A DNA stretch of 64,000 bases from Corallium rubrum (GCA_964035015.1 OZ035997.1:17088463-17152462); one strand, 5' to 3'. Positions 43,527-53,847 are shown, counted from the stretch's first letter. Translations and numbers: made by a program. The notes: generated from the sequence alone by a model not told the origin.

Positions 43527-43847
43527 TTCCCTTCGGGGAAGAACATCACTATCGAAAATAAAGTAAAAACTCATCAACAACACAACTACATACACGGCTC
43601 CCTTCCACTAATTTCGCACATCAATTCTTTATATTTTACAGATATCAACAGAACCCATCGAGTTCGACGCCGCAAGACAACACCGTCGCTAAAGACACCG
43701 AGAGGGTAGAGCAAGCACGTTTCTTTCCTCATTTTTGTTTAATCGGCATGCTGGCTATCGGAATTCAGTTGGCGACAAATTACCCTATTAACCACATGCC
43801 GCTGACTCGTAGTACCCGGTCATAGGCTTTCTGCGACAAACACATGC

Positions 43848-43936
43848 ATACTTACCTGACGCGAGAGGTACTTTGATCAACAAGGAAGTCCTCTCAGGAT
43901 GAGGCCCTCTCATTGCACTTCGACTGGGTTGACTCC

Positions 43937-43968
<32 letters not shown>

Positions 43969-44011
43969 TATAATTTCTGGTAGTGGGGACCTGCGTTCGC
44001 GCTCGTCCCCT
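43848..44011 (+). ncRNA. U1 snRNA copy 1
   Basis: About 164 nt. It begins ATACTTACCTG, the sequence that pairs with 5' splice sites. The stem-loop II loop has ATTGCAC, the U1A-binding motif. The Sm site is ATAATTTCTGG, followed by the terminal stem-loop GGGGAC...GTCCCC. U1 is a core spliceosomal snRNA transcribed by Pol II. The 5' end was placed by homology to metazoan U1; the 3' end is approximate. The candidate PSE AACCACAT lies at -58 to -51 and a candidate 3' box follows the gene. Confidence 0.95.
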
Positions 44012-44133
44012 TACAACAAACCAATCAAAAGCAAACTCATCCAACGCGCGAGCACACGGGCTTCGTGGAACATTCGATTTCACCGTTCTTATGTTCCTCG
44101 TCGACCTCTCGTGCCACAACGCCGAACGAGCGC

Positions 44134-44140
44134 TATAAAA
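44134..44140 (+). promoter_or_regulatory. TATA box of 5S copy 1 (present in every unit)
   Basis: TATAAAA at -30 to -24 of the 5S start, in the context CGCTATAAAAGC. Upstream TATA elements help Pol III transcription of 5S genes in several invertebrates. The motif recurs at the same distance before all 19 copies; the base two before CGCTATAAAA is G in subtype A and C in subtype B. Confidence 0.65.
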
Positions 44141-44163
44141 GCGATATTTTCACCTCCTCCAAT

Positions 44164-44224
44164 GTCTACGACCATACCACCGGGAAAGCACCGGTTCTCG
44201 TCTGATCACCGAAGTTAAGCCCGG

Positions 44225-44259
<35 letters not shown>

Positions 44260-44282
44260 GGGAATACCCCGTGTCGTAGACA
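44164..44282 (+). rRNA. 5S rRNA copy 1
   Basis: 119 nt, starting GTCTACGACCATACCACC and closing with the complementary GTCGTAGAC (helix I). The internal control region is intact (box A GAAGTTAAGC; box C TACTTGGATGGGTGACCGCC). TTTTT at 44,285-44,289 is the Pol III terminator. 5S rRNA is the small RNA of the large ribosomal subunit. Subtype A (T at nt 62). Confidence 0.97.
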
Positions 44283-44284
44283 CC

Positions 44285-44289
44285 TTTTT
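44285..44289 (+). terminator. Pol III terminator after 5S copy 1 (present in every unit)
   Basis: A T5 run three nt past the 5S end, followed by a T-rich pyrimidine tract (about 44,285-44,310) whose length differs along the array. Confidence 0.8.
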
Positions 44290-44344
44290 CTTTTCTTTTC
44301 TTTCTTCTTTCAGACGCTTCGAGCGCGTGGGCTGACCTGGGCCG

Positions 44345-44352
44345 AACCACAT
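44345..44352 (+). promoter_or_regulatory. Candidate PSE of U2 (every unit)
   Basis: AACCACAT at -58 to -51 of U2. The same octamer is at -58 to -51 of U1 (44853-44860). Metazoan snRNA genes have a proximal sequence element centred near -55, bound by SNAPc. The assignment is inference from position and sharing; the 5S gene lacks it. Confidence 0.6.
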
Positions 44353-44402
44353 CGTTGCTCCAGCTTCTTCCCGGGCAAAACATAACTTTTTTAGGGGTCG
44401 TT

Positions 44403-44589
44403 ATCGCTTCTCGGCCTATTGGCTAAGATCAAGTGTAGTATCTGTTCTTATCAGCTTAATATCTGATATGCCAGGCAACGCCTGGCTCATATATTAAACT
44501 GATTTTTGGGCTTCGGCCATGGGATTGAAGCTTGCTTCGCCCTGGCCACGGGTTGTCTCGGTATCGCACTACCTCCGAGTACGGCCCTC
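44403..44589 (+). ncRNA. U2 snRNA copy 2 (first complete)
   Basis: About 187 nt beginning ATCGCTTCTCGGCC, nearly identical to animal U2 through the branch-point-pairing GTAGTA (nt 33-38), the following stem IIa region (TCAGCTTAATATCTGATA) and the Sm site GATTTTTGG (near nt 100). The last stem-loop has TATCGCACTACC. U2 pairs with the intron branch point in the spliceosome. A UUCG-capped hairpin follows directly (44,588-44,605), so the true 3' end could lie up to 16 nt further. Confidence 0.97.
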
Positions 44590-44605
44590 TTCCCTTCGGG
44601 GAAGA
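44588..44605 (+). other. UUCG-tetraloop hairpin at U2 3' end (every unit)
   Basis: TCTTCCC-TTCG-GGGAAGA forms a 7-bp stem with a stable UUCG loop immediately after the U2 homology. It may be part of the U2 precursor or of a longer mature U2. In the unit with U2 at 52,907 a 2-bp deletion shortens the stem. Confidence 0.6.
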
Positions 44606-44622
44606 ACATCACTATCGAAAAT

Positions 44623-44641
44623 AAAGCAAAAACTCATCAAC
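44623..44641 (+). promoter_or_regulatory. Candidate 3' box of U2 (every unit)
   Basis: AAAGCAAAAACTCATCAAC starts 17 nt past the UUCG hairpin. A related AAAAGCAAACTCATCCAAC starts 16 nt past U1 (45,090-45,108). Pol II snRNA genes need an A-rich 3' box for 3'-end formation. The C in AAAGC is T in unit 1 and in subtype B. Confidence 0.5.
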
Positions 44642-44852
44642 AACACAACTACATACACGGCTCCCTTCCACTAATTTCGCACATCAATTCTTTATATTTT
44701 ACAGATATCAACAGAACCCATCGAGTTCGACGCCGCAAGACAACACCGTCGCTAAAGACACCGAGAGGGTAGAGCAAGCACGTTTCTTTCCTCATTTTTG
44801 TTTAATCGGCATGCTGGCTATCGGAATTCAGTTGGCGACAAATTACCCTATT

Positions 44853-44860
44853 AACCACAT
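44853..44860 (+). promoter_or_regulatory. Candidate PSE of U1 (every unit)
   Basis: AACCACAT at -58 to -51 of U1, the same octamer and the same distance as before U2. Flanking bases are not shared. Confidence 0.6.
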
Positions 44861-44910
44861 GCCGCTGACTCGTAGTACCCGGTCATAGGCTTTCTGCGAC
44901 AAACACATGC

Positions 44911-44999
44911 ATACTTACCTGACGCGAGAGGTACTTTGATCAACAAGGAAGTCCTCTCAGGATGAGGCCCTCTCATTGCACTTCGACTGGGTTGACTCC

Positions 45000-45031
<32 letters not shown>

Positions 45032-45074
45032 TATAATTTCTGGTAGTGGGGACCTGCGTTCGCGCTCGTCCCCT
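44911..45074 (+). ncRNA. U1 snRNA copy 2
   Basis: Complete; ATACTTACCTG start and Sm site intact. No difference from copy 1 seen. Confidence 0.95.
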
Positions 45075-45089
45075 TACAACAAACCAATC

Positions 45090-45108
45090 AAAAGCAAACT
45101 CATCCAAC
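45090..45108 (+). promoter_or_regulatory. Candidate 3' box of U1 (every unit)
   Basis: AAAAGCAAACTCATCCAAC, 16 nt past the terminal stem-loop, resembles the motif after U2 (44,623). Confidence 0.5.
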
Positions 45109-45226
45109 GCGCGAGCACACGGGCTTCGTGGAACATTCGATTTCACCGTTCTTATGTTCCTCGTCGACCTCTCGTGCCACAACGCCGAACGAGCGCTATA
45201 AAAGCGATATTTTCACCTCCTCCAAT

Positions 45227-45287
45227 GTCTACGACCATACCACCGGGAAAGCACCGGTTCTCGTCTGATCACCGAAGTTAAGCCCGG

Positions 45288-45322
<35 letters not shown>

Positions 45323-45345
45323 GGGAATACCCCGTGTCGTAGACA
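45227..45345 (+). rRNA. 5S rRNA copy 2
   Basis: Complete, subtype A (T62), TATA box at -30 and T5 terminator present. Confidence 0.97.
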
Positions 45346-45465
45346 CCTTTTTCTTTTCTTTTCTTTCTTCTTTCAGACGCTTCGAGCGCGTGGGCTGACC
45401 TGGGCCGAACCACATCGTTGCTCCAGCTTCTTCCCGGGCAAAACATAACTTTTTTAGGGGTCGTT

Positions 45466-45652
45466 ATCGCTTCTCGGCCTATTGGCTAAGATCAAGTGTA
45501 GTATCTGTTCTTATCAGCTTAATATCTGATATGCCAGGCAACGCCTGGCTCATATATTAAACTGATTTTTGGGCTTCGGCCATGGGATTGAAGCTTGCTT
45601 CGCCCTGGCCACGGGTTGTCTCGGTATCGCACTACCTCCGAGTACGGCCCTC
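45466..45652 (+). ncRNA. U2 snRNA copy 3
   Basis: Complete; preceded by TTTTTTAGGGG (subtype A spacer). Confidence 0.95.
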
Positions 45653-45973
45653 TTCCCTTCGGGGAAGAACATCACTATCGAAAATAAAGCAAAAACTCAT
45701 CAACAACACAACTACATACACGGCTCCCTTCCACTAATTTCGCACATCAATTCTTTATATTTTACAGATATCAACAGAACCCATCGAGTTCGACGCCGCA
45801 AGACAACACCGTCGCTAAAGACACCGAGAGGGTAGAGCAAGCACGTTTCTTTCCTCATTTTTGTTTAATCGGCATGCTGGCTATCGGAATTCAGTTGGCG
45901 ACAAATTACCCTATTAACCACATGCCGCTGACTCGTAGTACCCGGTCATAGGCTTTCTGCGACAAACACATGC

Positions 45974-46062
45974 ATACTTACCTGACGCGAGAGGTACTTT
46001 GATCAACAAGGAAGTCCTCTCAGGATGAGGCCCTCTCATTGCACTTCGACTGGGTTGACTCC

Positions 46063-46094
<32 letters not shown>

Positions 46095-46137
46095 TATAAT
46101 TTCTGGTAGTGGGGACCTGCGTTCGCGCTCGTCCCCT
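45974..46137 (+). ncRNA. U1 snRNA copy 3
   Basis: Complete; starts ATACTTACCTG; no difference from copy 2 seen. Confidence 0.95.
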
Positions 46138-46289
46138 TACAACAAACCAATCAAAAGCAAACTCATCCAACGCGCGAGCACACGGGCTTCGTGGAACATT
46201 CGATTTCACCGTTCTTATGTTCCTCGTCGACCTCTCGTGCCACAACGCCGAACGAGCGCTATAAAAGCGATATTTTCACCTCCTCCAAT

Positions 46290-46350
46290 GTCTACGACCA
46301 TACCACCGGGAAAGCACCGGTTCTCGTCTGATCACCGAAGTTAAGCCCGG

Positions 46351-46385
<35 letters not shown>

Positions 46386-46408
46386 GGGAATACCCCGTGT
46401 CGTAGACA
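46290..46408 (+). rRNA. 5S rRNA copy 3
   Basis: Complete, subtype A. Confidence 0.97.
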
Positions 46409-46528
46409 CCTTTTTCTTTTCTTTTCTTTCTTCTTTCAGACGCTTCGAGCGCGTGGGCTGACCTGGGCCGAACCACATCGTTGCTCCAGCTTCTTCCCGG
46501 GCAAAACATAACTTTTTTAGGGGTCGTT

Positions 46529-46715
46529 ATCGCTTCTCGGCCTATTGGCTAAGATCAAGTGTAGTATCTGTTCTTATCAGCTTAATATCTGATATGCCAG
46601 GCAACGCCTGGCTCATATATTAAACTGATTTTTGGGCTTCGGCCATGGGATTGAAGCTTGCTTCGCCCTGGCCACGGGTTGTCTCGGTATCGCACTACCT
46701 CCGAGTACGGCCCTC
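46529..46715 (+). ncRNA. U2 snRNA copy 4
   Basis: Complete, subtype A unit. Confidence 0.95.
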
Positions 46716-47036
46716 TTCCCTTCGGGGAAGAACATCACTATCGAAAATAAAGCAAAAACTCATCAACAACACAACTACATACACGGCTCCCTTCCACTAA
46801 TTTCGCACATCAATTCTTTATATTTTACAGATATCAACAGAACCCATCGAGTTCGACGCCGCAAGACAACACCGTCGCTAAAGACACCGAGAGGGTAGAG
46901 CAAGCACGTTTCTTTCCTCATTTTTGTTTAATCGGCATGCTGGCTATCGGAATTCAGTTGGCGACAAATTACCCTATTAACCACATGCCGCTGACTCGTA
47001 GTACCCGGTCATAGGCTTTCTGCGACAAACACATGC

Positions 47037-47125
47037 ATACTTACCTGACGCGAGAGGTACTTTGATCAACAAGGAAGTCCTCTCAGGATGAGGCCCTCTC
47101 ATTGCACTTCGACTGGGTTGACTCC

Positions 47126-47157
<32 letters not shown>

Positions 47158-47200
47158 TATAATTTCTGGTAGTGGGGACCTGCGTTCGCGCTCGTCCCCT
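47037..47200 (+). ncRNA. U1 snRNA copy 4
   Basis: Complete; splice-site-pairing region intact. Confidence 0.95.
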
Positions 47201-47352
47201 TACAACAAACCAATCAAAAGCAAACTCATCCAACGCGCGAGCACACGGGCTTCGTGGAACATTCGATTTCACCGTTCTTATGTTCCTCGTCGACCTCTCG
47301 TGCCACAACGCCGAACGAGCGCTATAAAAGCGATATTTTCACCTCCTCCAAT

Positions 47353-47413
47353 GTCTACGACCATACCACCGGGAAAGCACCGGTTCTCGTCTGATCACCG
47401 AAGTTAAGCCCGG

Positions 47414-47448
<35 letters not shown>

Positions 47449-47471
47449 GGGAATACCCCGTGTCGTAGACA
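47353..47471 (+). rRNA. 5S rRNA copy 4
   Basis: Complete, subtype A. Confidence 0.97.
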
Positions 47472-47591
47472 CCTTTTTCTTTTCTTTTCTTTCTTCTTTC
47501 AGACGCTTCGAGCGCGTGGGCTGACCTGGGCCGAACCACATCGTTGCTCCAGCTTCTTCCCGGGCAAAACATAACTTTTTTAGGGGTCGTT

Positions 47592-47778
47592 ATCGCTTCT
47601 CGGCCTATTGGCTAAGATCAAGTGTAGTATCTGTTCTTATCAGCTTAATATCTGATATGCCAGGCAACGCCTGGCTCATATATTAAACTGATTTTTGGGC
47701 TTCGGCCATGGGATTGAAGCTTGCTTCGCCCTGGCCACGGGTTGTCTCGGTATCGCACTACCTCCGAGTACGGCCCTC
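47592..47778 (+). ncRNA. U2 snRNA copy 5
   Basis: Complete, subtype A unit. Confidence 0.95.
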
Positions 47779-48099
47779 TTCCCTTCGGGGAAGAACATCA
47801 CTATCGAAAATAAAGCAAAAACTCATCAACAACACAACTACATACACGGCTCCCTTCCACTAATTTCGCACATCAATTCTTTATATTTTACAGATATCAA
47901 CAGAACCCATCGAGTTCGACGCCGCAAGACAACACCGTCGCTAAAGACACCGAGAGGGTAGAGCAAGCACGTTTCTTTCCTCATTTTTGTTTAATCGGCA
48001 TGCTGGCTATCGGAATTCAGTTGGCGACAAATTACCCTATTAACCACATGCCGCTGACTCGTAGTACCCGGTCATAGGCTTTCTGCGACAAACACATGC

Positions 48100-48188
48100 A
48101 TACTTACCTGACGCGAGAGGTACTTTGATCAACAAGGAAGTCCTCTCAGGATGAGGCCCTCTCATTGCACTTCGACTGGGTTGACTCC

Positions 48189-48220
<32 letters not shown>

Positions 48221-48263
48221 TATAATTTCTGGTAGTGGGGACCTGCGTTCGCGCTCGTCCCCT
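48100..48263 (+). ncRNA. U1 snRNA copy 5
   Basis: Complete; splice-site-pairing region intact. Confidence 0.95.
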
Positions 48264-48415
48264 TACAACAAACCAATCAAAAGCAAACTCATCCAACGCG
48301 CGAGCACACGGGCTTCGTGGAACATTCGATTTCACCGTTCTTATGTTCCTCGTCGACCTCTCGTGCCACAACGCCGAACGAGCGCTATAAAAGCGATATT
48401 TTCACCTCCTCCAAT

Positions 48416-48476
48416 GTCTACGACCATACCACCGGGAAAGCACCGGTTCTCGTCTGATCACCGAAGTTAAGCCCGG

Positions 48477-48511
<35 letters not shown>

Positions 48512-48534
48512 GGGAATACCCCGTGTCGTAGACA
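48416..48534 (+). rRNA. 5S rRNA copy 5
   Basis: Complete, subtype A. Confidence 0.97.
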
Positions 48535-48654
48535 CCTTTTTCTTTTCTTTTCTTTCTTCTTTCAGACGCTTCGAGCGCGTGGGCTGACCTGGGCCGAACC
48601 ACATCGTTGCTCCAGCTTCTTCCCGGGCAAAACATAACTTTTTTAGGGGTCGTT

Positions 48655-48841
48655 ATCGCTTCTCGGCCTATTGGCTAAGATCAAGTGTAGTATCTGTTCT
48701 TATCAGCTTAATATCTGATATGCCAGGCAACGCCTGGCTCATATATTAAACTGATTTTTGGGCTTCGGCCATGGGATTGAAGCTTGCTTCGCCCTGGCCA
48801 CGGGTTGTCTCGGTATCGCACTACCTCCGAGTACGGCCCTC
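48655..48841 (+). ncRNA. U2 snRNA copy 6
   Basis: Complete, subtype A unit. Confidence 0.95.
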
Positions 48842-49162
48842 TTCCCTTCGGGGAAGAACATCACTATCGAAAATAAAGCAAAAACTCATCAACAACACAA
48901 CTACATACACGGCTCCCTTCCACTAATTTCGCACATCAATTCTTTATATTTTACAGATATCAACAGAACCCATCGAGTTCGACGCCGCAAGACAACACCG
49001 TCGCTAAAGACACCGAGAGGGTAGAGCAAGCACGTTTCTTTCCTCATTTTTGTTTAATCGGCATGCTGGCTATCGGAATTCAGTTGGCGACAAATTACCC
49101 TATTAACCACATGCCGCTGACTCGTAGTACCCGGTCATAGGCTTTCTGCGACAAACACATGC

Positions 49163-49251
49163 ATACTTACCTGACGCGAGAGGTACTTTGATCAACAAGG
49201 AAGTCCTCTCAGGATGAGGCCCTCTCATTGCACTTCGACTGGGTTGACTCC

Positions 49252-49283
<32 letters not shown>

Positions 49284-49326
49284 TATAATTTCTGGTAGTG
49301 GGGACCTGCGTTCGCGCTCGTCCCCT
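49163..49326 (+). ncRNA. U1 snRNA copy 6
   Basis: Complete; splice-site-pairing region intact. Confidence 0.95.
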
Positions 49327-49478
49327 TACAACAAACCAATCAAAAGCAAACTCATCCAACGCGCGAGCACACGGGCTTCGTGGAACATTCGATTTCACCG
49401 TTCTTATGTTCCTCGTCGACCTCTCGTGCCACAACGCCGAACGAGCGCTATAAAAGCGATATTTTCACCTCCTCCAAT

Positions 49479-49539
49479 GTCTACGACCATACCACCGGGA
49501 AAGCACCGGTTCTCGTCTGATCACCGAAGTTAAGCCCGG

Positions 49540-49574
<35 letters not shown>

Positions 49575-49597
49575 GGGAATACCCCGTGTCGTAGACA
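49479..49597 (+). rRNA. 5S rRNA copy 6
   Basis: Complete, subtype A. Confidence 0.97.
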
Positions 49598-49717
49598 CCT
49601 TTTTCTTTTCTTTTCTTTCTTCTTTCAGACGCTTCGAGCGCGTGGGCTGACCTGGGCCGAACCACATCGTTGCTCCAGCTTCTTCCCGGGCAAAACATAA
49701 CTTTTTTAGGGGTCGTT

Positions 49718-49904
49718 ATCGCTTCTCGGCCTATTGGCTAAGATCAAGTGTAGTATCTGTTCTTATCAGCTTAATATCTGATATGCCAGGCAACGCCTGG
49801 CTCATATATTAAACTGATTTTTGGGCTTCGGCCATGGGATTGAAGCTTGCTTCGCCCTGGCCACGGGTTGTCTCGGTATCGCACTACCTCCGAGTACGGC
49901 CCTC
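49718..49904 (+). ncRNA. U2 snRNA copy 7
   Basis: Complete, subtype A unit. Confidence 0.95.
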
Positions 49905-50225
49905 TTCCCTTCGGGGAAGAACATCACTATCGAAAATAAAGCAAAAACTCATCAACAACACAACTACATACACGGCTCCCTTCCACTAATTTCGCACATC
50001 AATTCTTTATATTTTACAGATATCAACAGAACCCATCGAGTTCGACGCCGCAAGACAACACCGTCGCTAAAGACACCGAGAGGGTAGAGCAAGCACGTTT
50101 CTTTCCTCATTTTTGTTTAATCGGCATGCTGGCTATCGGAATTCAGTTGGCGACAAATTACCCTATTAACCACATGCCGCTGACTCGTAGTACCCGGTCA
50201 TAGGCTTTCTGCGACAAACACATGC

Positions 50226-50314
50226 ATACTTACCTGACGCGAGAGGTACTTTGATCAACAAGGAAGTCCTCTCAGGATGAGGCCCTCTCATTGCACTTCG
50301 ACTGGGTTGACTCC

Positions 50315-50346
<32 letters not shown>

Positions 50347-50389
50347 TATAATTTCTGGTAGTGGGGACCTGCGTTCGCGCTCGTCCCCT
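50226..50389 (+). ncRNA. U1 snRNA copy 7
   Basis: Complete; splice-site-pairing region intact. Confidence 0.95.
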
Positions 50390-50541
50390 TACAACAAACC
50401 AATCAAAAGCAAACTCATCCAACGCGCGAGCACACGGGCTTCGTGGAACATTCGATTTCACCGTTCTTATGTTCCTCGTCGACCTCTCGTGCCACAACGC
50501 CGAACGAGCGCTATAAAAGCGATATTTTCACCTCCTCCAAT

Positions 50542-50602
50542 GTCTACGACCATACCACCGGGAAAGCACCGGTTCTCGTCTGATCACCGAAGTTAAGCCC
50601 GG

Positions 50603-50637
<35 letters not shown>

Positions 50638-50660
50638 GGGAATACCCCGTGTCGTAGACA
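50542..50660 (+). rRNA. 5S rRNA copy 7
   Basis: Complete, subtype A. Confidence 0.97.
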
Positions 50661-50780
50661 CCTTTTTCTTTTCTTTTCTTTCTTCTTTCAGACGCTTCGA
50701 GCGCGTGGGCTGACCTGGGCCGAACCACATCGTTGCTCCAGCTTCTTCCCGGGCAAAACATAACTTTTTTAGGGGTCGTT

Positions 50781-50967
50781 ATCGCTTCTCGGCCTATTGG
50801 CTAAGATCAAGTGTAGTATCTGTTCTTATCAGCTTAATATCTGATATGCCAGGCAACGCCTGGCTCATATATTAAACTGATTTTTGGGCTTCGGCCATGG
50901 GATTGAAGCTTGCTTCGCCCTGGCCACGGGTTGTCTCGGTATCGCACTACCTCCGAGTACGGCCCTC
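50781..50967 (+). ncRNA. U2 snRNA copy 8
   Basis: Complete, subtype A unit. Confidence 0.95.
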
Positions 50968-51288
50968 TTCCCTTCGGGGAAGAACATCACTATCGAAAAT
51001 AAAGCAAAAACTCATCAACAACACAACTACATACACGGCTCCCTTCCACTAATTTCGCACATCAATTCTTTATATTTTACAGATATCAACAGAACCCATC
51101 GAGTTCGACGCCGCAAGACAACACCGTCGCTAAAGACACCGAGAGGGTAGAGCAAGCACGTTTCTTTCCTCATTTTTGTTTAATCGGCATGCTGGCTATC
51201 GGAATTCAGTTGGCGACAAATTACCCTATTAACCACATGCCGCTGACTCGTAGTACCCGGTCATAGGCTTTCTGCGACAAACACATGC

Positions 51289-51377
51289 ATACTTACCTGA
51301 CGCGAGAGGTACTTTGATCAACAAGGAAGTCCTCTCAGGATGAGGCCCTCTCATTGCACTTCGACTGGGTTGACTCC

Positions 51378-51409
<32 letters not shown>

Positions 51410-51452
51410 TATAATTTCTGGTAGTGGGGACCTGCGTTCGCGCTCGTCCCCT
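51289..51452 (+). ncRNA. U1 snRNA copy 8
   Basis: Complete; splice-site-pairing region intact. Confidence 0.95.
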
Positions 51453-51604
51453 TACAACAAACCAATCAAAAGCAAACTCATCCAACGCGCGAGCACACGG
51501 GCTTCGTGGAACATTCGATTTCACCGTTCTTATGTTCCTCGTCGACCTCTCGTGCCACAACGCCGAACGAGCGCTATAAAAGCGATATTTTCACCTCCTC
51601 CAAT

Positions 51605-51665
51605 GTCTACGACCATACCACCGGGAAAGCACCGGTTCTCGTCTGATCACCGAAGTTAAGCCCGG

Positions 51666-51700
<35 letters not shown>

Positions 51701-51723
51701 GGGAATACCCCGTGTCGTAGACA
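51605..51723 (+). rRNA. 5S rRNA copy 8
   Basis: Complete, subtype A. Confidence 0.97.
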
Positions 51724-51843
51724 CCTTTTTCTTTTCTTTTCTTTCTTCTTTCAGACGCTTCGAGCGCGTGGGCTGACCTGGGCCGAACCACATCGTTGCT
51801 CCAGCTTCTTCCCGGGCAAAACATAACTTTTTTAGGGGTCGTT

Positions 51844-52030
51844 ATCGCTTCTCGGCCTATTGGCTAAGATCAAGTGTAGTATCTGTTCTTATCAGCTTAA
51901 TATCTGATATGCCAGGCAACGCCTGGCTCATATATTAAACTGATTTTTGGGCTTCGGCCATGGGATTGAAGCTTGCTTCGCCCTGGCCACGGGTTGTCTC
52001 GGTATCGCACTACCTCCGAGTACGGCCCTC
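51844..52030 (+). ncRNA. U2 snRNA copy 9
   Basis: Complete, subtype A unit. Confidence 0.95.
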
Positions 52031-52351
52031 TTCCCTTCGGGGAAGAACATCACTATCGAAAATAAAGCAAAAACTCATCAACAACACAACTACATACACG
52101 GCTCCCTTCCACTAATTTCGCACATCAATTCTTTATATTTTACAGATATCAACAGAACCCATCGAGTTCGACGCCGCAAGACAACACCGTCGCTAAAGAC
52201 ACCGAGAGGGTAGAGCAAGCACGTTTCTTTCCTCATTTTTGTTTAATCGGCATGCTGGCTATCGGAATTCAGTTGGCGACAAATTACCCTATTAACCACA
52301 TGCCGCTGACTCGTAGTACCCGGTCATAGGCTTTCTGCGACAAACACATGC

Positions 52352-52440
52352 ATACTTACCTGACGCGAGAGGTACTTTGATCAACAAGGAAGTCCTCTCA
52401 GGATGAGGCCCTCTCATTGCACTTCGACTGGGTTGACTCC

Positions 52441-52472
<32 letters not shown>

Positions 52473-52515
52473 TATAATTTCTGGTAGTGGGGACCTGCGT
52501 TCGCGCTCGTCCCCT
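52352..52515 (+). ncRNA. U1 snRNA copy 9
   Basis: Complete; splice-site-pairing region intact. Confidence 0.95.
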
Positions 52516-52667
52516 TACAACAAACCAATCAAAAGCAAACTCATCCAACGCGCGAGCACACGGGCTTCGTGGAACATTCGATTTCACCGTTCTTATGTTC
52601 CTCGTCGACCTCTCGTGCCACAACGCCGAACGAGCGCTATAAAAGCGATATTTTCACCTCCTCCAAT

Positions 52668-52728
52668 GTCTACGACCATACCACCGGGAAAGCACCGGTT
52701 CTCGTCTGATCACCGAAGTTAAGCCCGG

Positions 52729-52763
<35 letters not shown>

Positions 52764-52786
52764 GGGAATACCCCGTGTCGTAGACA
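52668..52786 (+). rRNA. 5S rRNA copy 9
   Basis: Complete, subtype A. Confidence 0.97.
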
Positions 52787-52906
52787 CCTTTTTCTTTTCT
52801 TTTCTTTCTTCTTTCAGACGCTTCGAGCGCGTGGGCTGACCTGGGCCGAACCACATCGTTGCTCCAGCTTCTTCCCGGGCAAAACATAACTTTTTTAGGG
52901 GTCGTT

Positions 52907-53093
52907 ATCGCTTCTCGGCCTATTGGCTAAGATCAAGTGTAGTATCTGTTCTTATCAGCTTAATATCTGATATGCCAGGCAACGCCTGGCTCATATATTA
53001 AACTGATTTTTGGGCTTCGGCCATGGGATTGAAGCTTGCTTCGCCCTGGCCACGGGTTGTCTCGGTATCGCACTACCTCCGAGTACGGCCCTC
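52907..53093 (+). ncRNA. U2 snRNA copy 10 (3' hairpin variant)
   Basis: The U2 body is intact, but the hairpin right after it has lost two bases (CTCTTCCC becomes CTCCCC), making this unit 1,061 bp. The end of U2 is therefore slightly uncertain. Confidence 0.93.
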
Positions 53094-53412
53094 CCCTTCG
53101 GGGAAGAACATCACTATCGAAAATAAAGCAAAAACTCATCAACAACACAACTACATACACGGCTCCCTTCCACTAATTTCGCACATCAATTCTTTATATT
53201 TTACAGATATCAACAGAACCCATCGAGTTCGACGCCGCAAGACAACACCGTCGCTAAAGACACCGAGAGGGTAGAGCAAGCACGTTTCTTTCCTCATTTT
53301 TGTTTAATCGGCATGCTGGCTATCGGAATTCAGTTGGCGACAAATTACCCTATTAACCACATGCCGCTGACTCGTAGTACCCGGTCATAGGCTTTCTGCG
53401 ACAAACACATGC

Positions 53413-53501
53413 ATACTTACCTGACGCGAGAGGTACTTTGATCAACAAGGAAGTCCTCTCAGGATGAGGCCCTCTCATTGCACTTCGACTGGGTTGACTC
53501 C

Positions 53502-53533
<32 letters not shown>

Positions 53534-53576
53534 TATAATTTCTGGTAGTGGGGACCTGCGTTCGCGCTCGTCCCCT
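53413..53576 (+). ncRNA. U1 snRNA copy 10
   Basis: Complete; splice-site-pairing region intact. Confidence 0.95.
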
Positions 53577-53728
53577 TACAACAAACCAATCAAAAGCAAA
53601 CTCATCCAACGCGCGAGCACACGGGCTTCGTGGAACATTCGATTTCACCGTTCTTATGTTCCTCGTCGACCTCTCGTGCCACAACGCCGAACGAGCGCTA
53701 TAAAAGCGATATTTTCACCTCCTCCAAT

Positions 53729-53789
53729 GTCTACGACCATACCACCGGGAAAGCACCGGTTCTCGTCTGATCACCGAAGTTAAGCCCGG

Positions 53790-53824
<35 letters not shown>

Positions 53825-53847
53825 GGGAATACCCCGTGTCGTAGACA
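53729..53847 (+). rRNA. 5S rRNA copy 10
   Basis: Complete, subtype A. Confidence 0.97.

Noticed and set aside
44642-44850. Possible further snRNA (U4, U5, U6) or spliced leader in the U2-U1 spacer
   Set aside because: No U5 loop, U6 ACAGAG box or Sm site with flanking stems could be found; the spacer looks non-genic.
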